A program made the translations under genes and the position numbers. From contig CAMJZV010000018.1 in the NCBI GenBank assembly GCA_946410305.1, positions 1 to 64,000 on the forward strand: a DNA stretch of 64,000 nt. The letters run 5' to 3'. The notes below the pieces were generated by a model. It saw only the letters and a program-made list of their open reading frames with translations. It searched no databases and was not told the DNA's origin. This DNA is from an uncultured Prevotellaceae bacterium (GTDB taxonomy: Bacteria > Bacteroidota > Bacteroidia > Bacteroidales > Bacteroidaceae). Of the stretch, positions 8,942-15,579 are shown one piece after another (position 1 is the first letter of the stretch; each line of letters starts with the position of its first letter).

Positions 8942-9550
8942 CGAAAAACCCCTTGCACCTTTGAAAGAAAAGCGCAAGGGACTGTCGTGCCCAAAAGAAG
9001 CGACTGGAAACGCTGCAAGAAAAGCATAACAAGTCCCTCACGCTGTTCCGTGCGAGTACATTGCGTCTTTTCTGCTTCCTGCGTTAGTTAGATTTCCAGT
9101 TCTCTTTTGTCAGAAGCGAAATGATGCTCGTCAGTATGGTTTAGTCAGTTTCTCTTTACTGTCTTCTTATTCTATTTGTTCTGACAAGCACCCCAAAGTC
9201 AGATGGATTATACTATGTTGATAACTACATACAAAAAACGTGGTGCTTAACATCTGCCTGTTCGACAATCTGGCCTACCACAGCCATAGAGATAAACAGA
9301 CAGAGTAAACACCAACGCTGGAGTATATAGAAACACCGTAAAGTGTGCCTGAGGCATGAAGCCTCGCAGCACACTACGGAGATGCTAATACACACCCCGT
9401 GGAGTCACCTCTACAATGTTTTTGATCTCTTGTCGATGTGGTAGTTCGATTGTCCAAAAACAAAGCGTCAGTAACGCCTTCTAATATGTAGTGCTCCACC
9501 CAGCAGCTCCGCACATCTCAATGTGTTTCTCAGCCACGTTGGGCAGATAG
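8942..9550 (-). ncRNA. Large structured RNA / leader of the R-M operon (about 600 nt, unclassified)
   Basis: No ORF of note lies here. On the minus strand a promoter (9557-9564) is followed by dense complementary segments: hairpin 9512-9525; hairpin 9462-9480 (7 bp); a long arm 9320-9398 in which GGGGTGTGTA pairs with TATATACTCC and encloses the 9336-9379 hairpin; a 10-bp helix 9253-9262/9295-9304 enclosing 9271-9286; a 7-bp helix 9186-9192/9242-9248 enclosing 9212-9229; an 8-bp helix 9003-9010/9093-9100 enclosing 9015-9024/9068-9077. It ends in the terminator at 8949-8980. Segment 9032-9044 can pair over 13 bp with 8971-8983, which is also the terminator's 5' arm. It lacks the hallmark sequences I know for tmRNA or RNase P RNA. 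Confidence 0.6.
8949..8980 (-). terminator. Intrinsic terminator between the leader RNA and the methyltransferase
   Basis: On the minus strand CCCTTGC ... GCAAGGG forms the stem (8974-8980 with 8950-8956), followed by GGTTTTTCG. It lies only about 20 bases before the methyltransferase ATG, with no room for another promoter, so transcripts of the R-M operon must pass it. Confidence 0.7.
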
Positions 9551-9556
9551 CAGGTG

Positions 9557-9564
9557 CAAATTTA
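9557..9564 (-). promoter_or_regulatory. -7 box for the structured leader RNA
   Basis: Minus strand reads TAAATTTG followed by CACC, a strong TAnnTTTG element. It is preceded by a T-rich -33 region. No coding start follows within 600 bases, which argues for a non-coding transcript. Confidence 0.65.
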
Positions 9565-9712
9565 CAAAAAGAATCCGAAAAATAAAAGAAAATGAGGAAA
9601 AACTACTCTTCTAATTTCTTCTTTAGCGTAATTATATAGGAGATAAAAAGCAATTCTTCGGTTTTGGTATATAGTGACAAGTCTCTGGTTCTCTGTGCGT
9701 TGCATTGAATAT

Positions 9713-9746
9713 ATAGATTAAGCAGATTTGAACCTGCTTAATCTAT
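9713..9746. repeat. Perfect 13-bp inverted repeat
   Basis: ATAGATTAAGCAG, an 8-base loop, then CTGCTTAATCTAT. It begins exactly where the GIY-YIG remnant stops (its TAA lies within the right arm). It could act as a terminator for that short transcript, or mark a past insertion/deletion end. The next 130 bases toward 9580 show no gene. Confidence 0.6.
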
Positions 9747-9818
9747 AAAGGTGGACATGTCCTTGCGAATACTAGGGTTGGTCAGTATGTAAACGTAGCC
9801 AGGTTCTTTGTTGCTCAT
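9738..9818 (-). pseudogene. Truncated T5orf172/GIY-YIG nuclease-like gene
   Basis: 26 codons: MSNKEPGYVYILTNPS, then IRKD and a short tail before TAA. The GYVYILTNPS motif is the start of the GIY-YIG-related T5orf172 (MUG113-like) domain, which normally continues with a KIGKSSRP-type segment for about 100 residues. Here everything after the first beta-strands is missing and an inverted repeat occupies the junction. A good promoter remains upstream. Further codons (about 9700-9600, minus strand) do not give a convincing continuation. Confidence 0.55.
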
Positions 9819-9845
9819 ATAACTTGTATGCTTATTATTATGGTG

Positions 9846-9853
9846 CAAATATA
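9846..9853 (-). promoter_or_regulatory. -7 box for the GIY-YIG remnant
   Basis: TATATTTG then CACC on the minus strand; the flanking bases (TTTTTGTA before, CACC after) are almost the same as at the leader-RNA promoter at 9557. Confidence 0.6.
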
Positions 9854-9900
9854 CAAAAACTTTTGGGATTATCACCCTTTTATCTCGAAAGAATGGAAAT

Positions 9901-11157
9901 CTATAAATCAAGGCTTTCTTCTTTTAGTAAGAAGTCGAAAAGACCTATTGTTAGTATGCCCTCTTCATTGCGACGTGGCATGATGTGGTCTTTCACAATG
10001 ATAATCTTCTTGAAAGAATCATTGATGTTCATCAGAGAGCGAGATTCCTGTATCTCTTTCTCCCTGTTAGGAATGGACAAAGCCGACTGTACGTAATACT
10101 TCTTACTGCCTAGGCTTGCAATAAAGTCCACCTCTAGTTGGGTACGAGACCATTTCCCATCTTTGTCTGGCTTTCTAATTTCCAACATCCCAACGTCCAC
10201 GCTATAACCACGTGTAATTAGCTCATTGTAAATGATGTTCTCCATAATATGCGTTTCCTCTTGTTGGCGCATGTCAAGAATGGCATTTCTTAGACCTATA
10301 TCAGAGAAATAGTATTTGGAGAGTGTATTGATGTATTTTTTACCTTTTATATCATAACGTATAGCTTTGCTCAGCAGGAACGATTCAGAAAGAAAGGTGA
10401 GATAATTAGAAATAGTTTTGTTGGTGATGTTGACATTCTTGACACTTTTGAAAGTGTTTGAAAGTTTTGTCGGATTACATGAGGATCCAATGGACGAAGC
10501 CAATATAAGCACCAATTCACGCATCTCATTCTCATTTTGAATTTTGTGCCTCTCAATGATGTCTGCTAAATAAACAGTCTCAAATAAGTTCTTTAGGTAG
10601 TTGATTTTCTTTTGCTCAGTGTCAAAAGATTGAATGAGAGGTAAACCGCCATAAGTATAATATTCACGCCATGCTTCTTGCTTCTCCCCACCTTTAGCAG
10701 AATAAAACTCAGCAAAGGATAGTGGATTCACGTGTATCGTCTCTCCACGACCACGAAATTCCGTAGGAATGTCTGATGATAGGAAATGGGAGTTACTGCC
10801 AGTCACGTAAGTGTCGGCATTATCGATATGACGGAAACTATTCAATACATCAACGAACTCATCCATCAGCTGCACCTCATCAATGATGATGTAATACAGT
10901 TCTTTGTCCTTGATTCTGTCATGAACATAGTGGAGCATAGTGTCTGGATTTCTCAGTTCCTTGTTCATGCGGTCTTCAAGGTCAATGCGGATGATATGGT
11001 CATCAGCCACCCCATTATCTAATAAGTAGTGGTAGAACAGAACATTCAGCAGATATGACTTGCCACATCTGCGGATTCCTGTTATCACTTTGATAAAGCC
11101 ATTCTGACGGCTTTCTATCAACTGCCTTAGATACCTGTCTCTTTTTATCTCTATCAT
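9901..11157 (-). CDS. AAA_14 / DUF4143 family ATP-binding protein
   Basis: 418 aa from the ATG at 11157 (MIEIKRDRYL), preferred because AGGA precedes it and family members commonly start this way; GTG/ATG starts at 11187 and 11181 are alternatives. Walker A is GIRRCGKSYLLN (about residues 25-36), Walker B is LYYIIIDEVQL, and a sensor-like TGSNSHFLSSD follows. The C-terminal half is a DUF4143 domain with the PD-(D/E)XK-like segment QLEVDFIASLGSKKYYVQ. These ATPases are abundant in Bacteroidetes and archaea; their role is unclear, with links to mobile DNA and defence proposed. It has its own promoter and an operator-like palindrome upstream. Confidence 0.85.
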   Translation of the reverse strand: MIEIKRDRYLRQLIESRQNGFIKVITGIRRCGKSYLLNVLFYHYLLDNGVADDHIIRIDLEDRMNKELRNPDTMLHYVHDRIKDKELYYIIIDEVQLMDEFVDVLNSFRHIDNADTYVTGSNSHFLSSDIPTEFRGRGETIHVNPLSFAEFYSAKGGEKQEAWREYYTYGGLPLIQSFDTEQKKINYLKNLFETVYLADIIERHKIQNENEMRELVLILASSIGSSCNPTKLSNTFKSVKNVNITNKTISNYLTFLSESFLLSKAIRYDIKGKKYINTLSKYYFSDIGLRNAILDMRQQEETHIMENIIYNELITRGYSVDVGMLEIRKPDKDGKWSRTQLEVDFIASLGSKKYYVQSALSIPNREKEIQESRSLMNINDSFKKIIIVKDHIMPRRNEEGILTIGLFDFLLKEESLDL

Positions 11158-11172
11158 GTCATTCCTAATTTT

Positions 11173-11186
11173 TGTCAACATTGACA
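11173..11186. promoter_or_regulatory. Palindrome TGTCAACATTGACA upstream of the DUF4143 ATPase
   Basis: An inverted repeat TGTCAA/TTGACA between the promoter and the chosen start. A related half (TGTCAACTTTGTCA) occurs near 11249-11262. Position and symmetry suggest a repressor operator; no regulator gene is evident beside it. Confidence 0.4.
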
Positions 11187-11199
11187 CTTTTTAGTCGTG

Positions 11200-11207
11200 C
11201 AAAGATA
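11200..11207 (-). promoter_or_regulatory. Promoter of the DUF4143 ATPase gene
   Basis: Minus strand -7 box TATCTTTG followed by C, with a TTG 20 bases upstream as -33 element. Confidence 0.6.
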
Positions 11208-11401
11208 GTTCTTTTTATTATAATGTGCAAGGTTTACATTAAAAATCTGTCAACTTTGTCATTTTTTTCAACGTAAGAGTATTCGTTTCTAAAAATCACG
11301 AGGGACAGGTCAACTGATACAACTCCTTAGCGTGAATCAAAGTTCCCTCCGTCACCTTTGATGAATTCTTCGGTGATCAGCTTTGCCTTTTTTTTCGTTT
11401 T

Positions 11402-11554
11402 TTACTCTTCTTCTATCAAGTTTTCGAAACGGGCCTTAGCAATCTCCAGGGACTTCTGAATCTGGCGTTGCAGCACCTCACGAGGAGGTAACTCTGTCAT
11501 ATATTGAGCTACCTTGATGCCGGCTTTGTCAAGTTGTAGCATTTCAATTTCCAT
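11402..11554 (-). pseudogene. C-terminal remnant, possibly of a DUF1016/YhcG-type nuclease
   Basis: 50 codons starting MEIEMLQLDKAGIKVAQYM and continuing TELPPREVLQ, then a charged helix ending EEE. The pattern (hydrophobic strand, GIKVAxYxTELP, then a long helix) recalls the last segment of DUF1016/PDDEXK proteins common in Bacteroidetes; this is by memory and tentative. The main part of such a gene is absent, so this is either a leftover 3' end or a small protein co-transcribed with the Abi_2 gene, whose stop is 25 bases upstream. Confidence 0.4.
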
Positions 11555-11579
11555 CCTCGCCCGCCTTGTATAATTGTGC

Positions 11580-12482
11580 CTATCGCCACAGGGGCTCGTT
11601 CTCCCACCCACGGGGAAAGCCCATTGCTACGGTATCAATGGCCGGGTAGTCGGCAAGAAGTGAATCAATCTTGGCCTTCATATCGTTGTTCGGCGAAATG
11701 ATGTTTAGGAAATACTTGATAATGCAAAGGTCAAAGTAGATGCGGAGTGTATCAGTGGGCAGAGTTATCCAGCTGCCAGCCATTCGATTTGGAAGCATTG
11801 GACGTATGGTGTTTTGCTTGTTCCACACACGGGCATGATGGCAACATGAGTTGCGGGTTAGAGTAACAATGGTAAGCCACGACTCAAAAGGTGCCACCTG
11901 CAAGCCAAATCTACGAGCAATGCTTTTCTTGATTCGGGCAACCTTGATGTTACTGAATATATTGGTGATAACTCCGAAGGGAAGCACTTCTGCCAATATC
12001 CAGGCTGGAGGGTACGCATCAGAATAGGTCTGTTTGAAATGAACAATGAAATCTTCGCGTGAGCGATGAAGTTCGGCATCAATCAAGTCCATTGTACGAC
12101 AGAACTTCCCTGCATCAATGAAATTGCTGCAATCAGTCATCCAGAACGGATTACCCGTCATGGCACTGCCGATATTGACGATTGCGCTTCGCACAGCAAC
12201 CTCAATCTTTTCTATCTCATTGAAGATAAGCAGTCGAAGTTTCTTGTCGAAACGATAGAGCATCATCACTTGACTAAACGTTGCGCTCGGTTTATAGCGA
12301 TGTTGCTCCTTCGGCATCTGTAGCAAAGGATACATATAGGCTGACAGGCGGTAATAGCCAATATATTCGAGATAACTCTCAGCCTTGGAAGTATCTGTAA
12401 CTGTCAAACCTCTTGACTGCAAGAGACAGACAAGATCGTGCGCACTGGTGTAAGGCTTCTGGAATGGGATTCTGTTACTCAT
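11580..12482 (-). CDS. Abi_2 family abortive-infection protein (HEPN fold)
   Basis: 300 aa from the ATG at 12482 (MSNRIPFQKPYTS). A longer in-frame start at 12578 lies upstream of the promoter's -7 box and is rejected. The N-terminal Abi_2 signature is clear: FQKPYTSAHDLVCLLQSRG, YLEYIGYYRLSAYMYPL, then FDKKLRLLIFNEIEKIEVAV. Near residue 210 it has TLTRNSCCHHARVWN, which contains the R-x4-H HEPN RNase motif (Arg-Asn-Ser-Cys-Cys-His). Abi_2/AbiD/AbiF proteins stop phage growth by causing host arrest, presumably through RNA cleavage. The gene sits directly behind a promoter and a short structured RNA with a U-run. Confidence 0.88.
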   Translation of the reverse strand: MSNRIPFQKPYTSAHDLVCLLQSRGLTVTDTSKAESYLEYIGYYRLSAYMYPLLQMPKEQHRYKPSATFSQVMMLYRFDKKLRLLIFNEIEKIEVAVRSAIVNIGSAMTGNPFWMTDCSNFIDAGKFCRTMDLIDAELHRSREDFIVHFKQTYSDAYPPAWILAEVLPFGVITNIFSNIKVARIKKSIARRFGLQVAPFESWLTIVTLTRNSCCHHARVWNKQNTIRPMLPNRMAGSWITLPTDTLRIYFDLCIIKYFLNIISPNNDMKAKIDSLLADYPAIDTVAMGFPRGWENEPLWR

Positions 12483-12487
12483 TGTAT

Positions 12488-12541
12488 AAAAATAAAACGA
12501 CCCGCACATTTGAGCATCGTTGAGAGGCTTGGCGGGTTCTG
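12488..12541 (-). ncRNA. Candidate small RNA/attenuator in front of the Abi_2 gene
   Basis: From the predicted start near 12541 the minus-strand transcript reads through a folded segment closed by ACCCGC/GCGGGT (12532-12537 with 12500-12505), with a roughly 26-nt loop that contains the direct repeat CTCAA(CGATG)CTCAA. It then runs into TTTTATTTTT at about 12488-12497, just before the ATG at 12482. A stem followed by a U-run is terminator-like. RNA motifs have been described next to Abi_2/AbiF-type genes; whether this belongs to that class needs a covariance search. Confidence 0.5.
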
Positions 12542-12547
12542 GTGGTG

Positions 12548-12579
12548 CAAAGATACTGCTTTTATTTGGAATAACCAAA
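12548..12579 (-). promoter_or_regulatory. Promoter of the Abi_2 locus
   Basis: Minus strand: TTTG (12576-12579), 20 bases, TATCTTTG (12548-12555) followed by CACC. This is an almost ideal Bacteroidetes promoter and places the transcription start near 12541, upstream of the small folded RNA. Confidence 0.7.
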
Positions 12580-12599
12580 CTTTTTTGAAGAAAAAGAAT

Positions 12600-12915
12600 A
12601 AAGTTAGCCTAAGAAATCGTCATTTTACATTAAAGTGCCATTCTTTTCCCTGCCTTTTTGAATCAATTTGCACCAAGGATTATCTGTCTGGCGACACATA
12701 AACATTAGATAATCCGTTCACACTCGACAAAGCAAAAGTAAATCTGGAACAATTTGGTCATCAGATGTTTCTTACTGCCAAATAGACAATATGAGACATT
12801 ACGCTGGTGCTGCCATATTCCACGTAAGCGCTTCTGGGCAGTCTGTTTCAAAAGCTCTGATGCAAAGCGGTTATATAAATAAAAAAAATCAAAGTACATT
12901 TTTTTATATTGCTTA
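12600..12915. other. Gene-free AT-rich stretch
   Basis: Between the Abi_2 promoter and the CCTACA array I see no convincing gene, RNA or mobile-element end. Short open frames exist on both strands but lack promoters, start contexts and recognisable sequence. Confidence 0.4.
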
Positions 12916-12918
12916 CAT

Positions 12919-13023
12919 CCTACCTACATGCCTACATGTTTACGTTGTATGTCTTTGTAATTCAATAATATAACAAAAAGTTATCATACACAAAGCCTAC
13001 ACTCAGCCTACATAAACCTACAT
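12919..13023 (+). repeat. Left array of CCTACA motifs
   Basis: CCTAC(A) occurs at 12919, 12923, 12931, 12996, 13007 and 13017, mostly extended to CCTACAT. The segment at 13006-13022 (GCCTACATAAACCTACA) is matched by an inverted copy at 13214-13231. Such clustered, oriented motifs in front of a helicase gene suggest protein-binding sites. Confidence 0.6.
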
Positions 13024-13069
13024 GATTTTTGGAAAAATAGCGATAGGAATAGGATGAGATAGCTGTGCT

Positions 13070-13098
13070 CGGCAAAAATTCTCTAGAGAATTTTGCCG
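13070..13098. repeat. Palindrome centred on CTCTAGAG
   Basis: CGGCAAAA(A)TTCTCTAG and its complement form an almost perfect 28-29 base inverted repeat with one extra A. It lies at the centre of the repeat region, immediately before the 21-bp tandem repeats. Confidence 0.65.
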
Positions 13099-13101
13099 TT
13101 A

Positions 13102-13174
13102 TTAGCTGTACACAGCGCTGGCTTAGCTGTACTCAACGCTGGCTTAGCTGTACTCAACGCTGGCTTAGTTGTAC
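13102..13174. repeat. 21-bp tandem repeats (iteron-like), 3.5 copies
   Basis: Units at 13102-13122, 13123-13143 and 13144-13164, with a partial copy at 13165-13174. The unit is TTAGCTGTACTCAACGCTGGC; copy 1 differs at two bases. Length, exact tandem spacing (two helical turns) and position about 230 bp before a primase/helicase-like gene are what plasmid or phage iterons look like. Confidence 0.7.
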
Positions 13175-13190
13175 AATTATGGTGGTTTGT

Positions 13191-13284
13191 ATGTAGGCTT
13201 AATGTTGGCATTGTGTAGGTTATATGTAGGCTAAAATTTCGATAATACTCTATATTACAATGAGATATGGTAGAATTATGTAGG
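13191..13284 (-). repeat. Right array of TGTAGG motifs (inverse of the left array)
   Basis: ATGTAGG or TGTAGG at 13191, 13214, 13224 and 13278. These are the reverse complement of the CCTACA motifs at 12919-13023, so the whole 12919-13284 block is roughly symmetric about the central palindrome and tandem repeats. Confidence 0.6.
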
Positions 13285-13331
13285 CATGTATGCTATATAG
13301 AAAATCTTCTTCAAAATTTCTGCAAAAATGC

Positions 13332-13363
13332 TTTGGCTATTTGCAGAATATTTCGTAAATTTG
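13332..13363 (+). promoter_or_regulatory. Promoter of the VapE-type helicase gene
   Basis: TTTG at 13332-13335, 20 bases, TAAATTTG at 13356-13363. The ATG follows 45 bases later. The TGTAGG motifs lie 48 bases and more upstream of the -33 box. Confidence 0.65.
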
Positions 13364-13407
13364 TAGTCTGAAAAGTTTAGGAAAGAACATAAACCTTGAG
13401 ATACGAT

Positions 13408-15522
13408 ATGAATATTACATTACTGAAGAAATCGGGAACGAAGGAAGTGATTAATCACCTGACGCTGGACGGGCTGGTGGCTGCCATCAAAGAGGGTGAG
13501 GTACAGACCGCTGTGAAGAAATTCAGAGAGGTGTACCATCTGATGAAGGTAGAGCGACTGGACGACGGACAGGTTACAACGAATTGGGAGGGTGGCATCC
13601 GCATGCCCAGGATATGCTTTGCCGCTGATTACCAGAAAAGGAAAGAACAGTGGCTGATGAAGCACTATAACGGGTTGGTAGTGCTGGAGGTGAACAATCT
13701 GCCGACGTATGAGAAAGCGGTGGAAATCAGGGGCTTGGCAAAAAAACTGCCAGAGACGCTGATGTGTTTTCTGGGGGCATCGGGTAGGAGTGTGAAGATA
13801 GTCTGCCGAGGAGAGTTGTATGGTGGCGGACTGCCTGAGGATGAGGCTGCGATGCGCCAGTTCCACCTTAATATATATAACACGGCACGCAGGGCCTATC
13901 AGAACCAGTTTGGCTTCGACATCCCATTCCTGGAGCCACGACTGGACCGAACGGTGTATATGAGTGCTGACCCTGAGATGGGGTATCAGGCGGATGCCCG
14001 TCCGTTCTATGCCGATACAGAGCGTCACGAGTTGCCTCAGCCTGTGGAGATCAGTCACGAGGAGGATCGATTGATGCCTGGACGAACGTTGACGCGAACC
14101 TACCAATTGAACTGGACATTCATCGTGGAGACGGTGCTGGGACGCTATTTCGACCTGCCCGACGAGGAGAAGGAGGCGACGCTGCTGATGCGGATAGCCT
14201 CGATGTGCTTGGAACAGGGCATTCCATTGGCTCATGCACAAGGGCTGACGCTGGAGCATCCTGTGCTGAATCGTGACAGGCTGTTGGTAGAGAAAATCTT
14301 CCAGACGGTATATAGCGTGGCTGAGCAGGAGGATTATCGCAAGAAACGAAAGATACGCCCGCTGAAGAGTGTGCCGGAAGATACGATACAGGCCATGAAG
14401 ACGGAGATATTCCTGGAGTCGAACTTTGAGATGCGTAAGAATCTGCTGACCGGTGTGGCGGAGTATCGTGAGAAGTTCTCTGACGACCAACGTTTCAAGC
14501 CGCTGACAGAGGCTGTACGTAACGATATGACGCTGAAGGCCACCGAGTTAGGATTGAAGTCGTGGGATAGGGACGTGAACCGATTTATCGACTCGACACG
14601 CATCCAGCAGTATGATCCTGTGAATGCGTGGCTCGACAAGTTGCCTGCGTGGGACGGACAAGACCGCATCAAGGAACTGGCAGCACGCGTGCCCACCAAT
14701 CAGCCGCATTGGGAGAAGTATCTGCGCTGCTGGCTGGTGGGAATGGTCGCCCAGTGGCGTGAGAGTGATAAACAGCTGACTGGCAATGCGTTGACGCCAC
14801 TGCTGATAGGTCGTCAGGGTTGTGGCAAGACGCGCTTCTGCAAGATTCTGTTGCCTCCAGCGTTGCGCGACTACTACAATGACAAGCTGAACTTCAAGAA
14901 CGAATTTGACCTGAATATTGCGCTGACATCGTTTGCCCTCATCAACATCGATGAGTTCGACAAGACCACCAACTCGCAGCAGATTGTGCTGAAATACCTG
15001 CTGTCGTCGAGTGACGTCAAGTTCCGTCCACCCTACGGCAAGACCATCCAGTTCTATCGCCGCTATACGTCGTTCATCGGCACCACCAACCAGCCGAAAC
15101 CCCTCGTTGACCCCACGGGAAGCCGCCGCTTCGTCTGTGTGGGTGTGACAGGAAACATCAATTTCGAGGACAATCTGGAGCATGAACAGCTCTTCGCCCA
15201 AGCACTCTACCTCTTTAATAACAAGGAACGCTTCTGGCTGAACGACAAAGAGATACAAACGCTGATAGAAGAGAACGAGCCCTTCCAGCGGTTGAACGAC
15301 CTGGTGGAGATGATAGGGGAGACCTTCCGCCGGCCAAAGGACAACGAACATGCCAGATGGTGGAGCTTGGGCGACATCAGTCAGCTCCTCGCCTCACGCT
15401 ATCCTAACTTCGATACTGACACCACTTTCCAGAAGATTGGCAATGCCCTGAACGATGTCCAGTTCAACTTCAAGAGCAAGCGCAAAACCAAGCACATGGA
15501 ATACTGGCTGATAGAAAAATGA
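13408..15522 (+). CDS. BT4734/VirE-N plus VapE-type SF3-like helicase, DUF3874 C-terminus
   Basis: 704 aa from the ATG at 13408; a TTG at 13396 is in frame but less likely. The N-terminal third resembles the VirE_N/BT4734 domain (VVLEVNNLPTYEKA, then FLGASGRSVKIVCRG), a primase-polymerase-related fold. The central part is a helicase ATPase: Walker A GRQGCGKTRF, Walker B ALINIDEFDK, sensor FIGTTNQPKPLVDPTGSRRF with the likely Arg finger. The C-terminus (HARWWSLGDISQLLASRYP onward) matches DUF3874. Such proteins are widespread in Bacteroides mobile islands and are thought to replicate or mobilise their element. No integrase, capsid or relaxase is nearby. The Asp-x-Asp expected in the primase-like domain reads Glu-Val-Asn here. 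Confidence 0.85.
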   Translation: MNITLLKKSGTKEVINHLTLDGLVAAIKEGEVQTAVKKFREVYHLMKVERLDDGQVTTNWEGGIRMPRICFAADYQKRKEQWLMKHYNGLVVLEVNNLPTYEKAVEIRGLAKKLPETLMCFLGASGRSVKIVCRGELYGGGLPEDEAAMRQFHLNIYNTARRAYQNQFGFDIPFLEPRLDRTVYMSADPEMGYQADARPFYADTERHELPQPVEISHEEDRLMPGRTLTRTYQLNWTFIVETVLGRYFDLPDEEKEATLLMRIASMCLEQGIPLAHAQGLTLEHPVLNRDRLLVEKIFQTVYSVAEQEDYRKKRKIRPLKSVPEDTIQAMKTEIFLESNFEMRKNLLTGVAEYREKFSDDQRFKPLTEAVRNDMTLKATELGLKSWDRDVNRFIDSTRIQQYDPVNAWLDKLPAWDGQDRIKELAARVPTNQPHWEKYLRCWLVGMVAQWRESDKQLTGNALTPLLIGRQGCGKTRFCKILLPPALRDYYNDKLNFKNEFDLNIALTSFALINIDEFDKTTNSQQIVLKYLLSSSDVKFRPPYGKTIQFYRRYTSFIGTTNQPKPLVDPTGSRRFVCVGVTGNINFEDNLEHEQLFAQALYLFNNKERFWLNDKEIQTLIEENEPFQRLNDLVEMIGETFRRPKDNEHARWWSLGDISQLLASRYPNFDTDTTFQKIGNALNDVQFNFKSKRKTKHMEYWLIEK

Positions 15523-15524
15523 AG

Positions 15525-15556
15525 AAAGGCTCACGGGAATTAACCTGTGAGCCTTT
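15525..15556. terminator. Bidirectional terminator between the helicase gene and dnaK
   Basis: AAAGGCTCACGGG, loop AATTAA, CCTGTGAGCCTTT: a 13-bp stem with A and T runs on the outer sides, so it can end transcription from both converging genes. Confidence 0.8.
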
Positions 15557-15579
15557 ATCATGAATAGAAGTGTTCTGTA

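Noticed and set aside
8927..8977. Upstream start for the methyltransferase (8977)
   Set aside because: It would place the start inside the terminator hairpin, and AGGAAA stands before the ATG at 8926.
8942..9550. tmRNA or RNase P RNA at the structured region
   Set aside because: I do not see the tmRNA 5' end or tag-coding frame, nor the RNase P GAGGAAAGUCC-type core; both strands were considered.
12705..12899. 64-codon open frame on the minus strand
   Set aside because: No promoter, no start context, low-complexity sequence and no recognisable domain.
13102..13174. CRISPR array
   Set aside because: The 21-bp units are directly adjacent with no spacers, and no cas genes are present.
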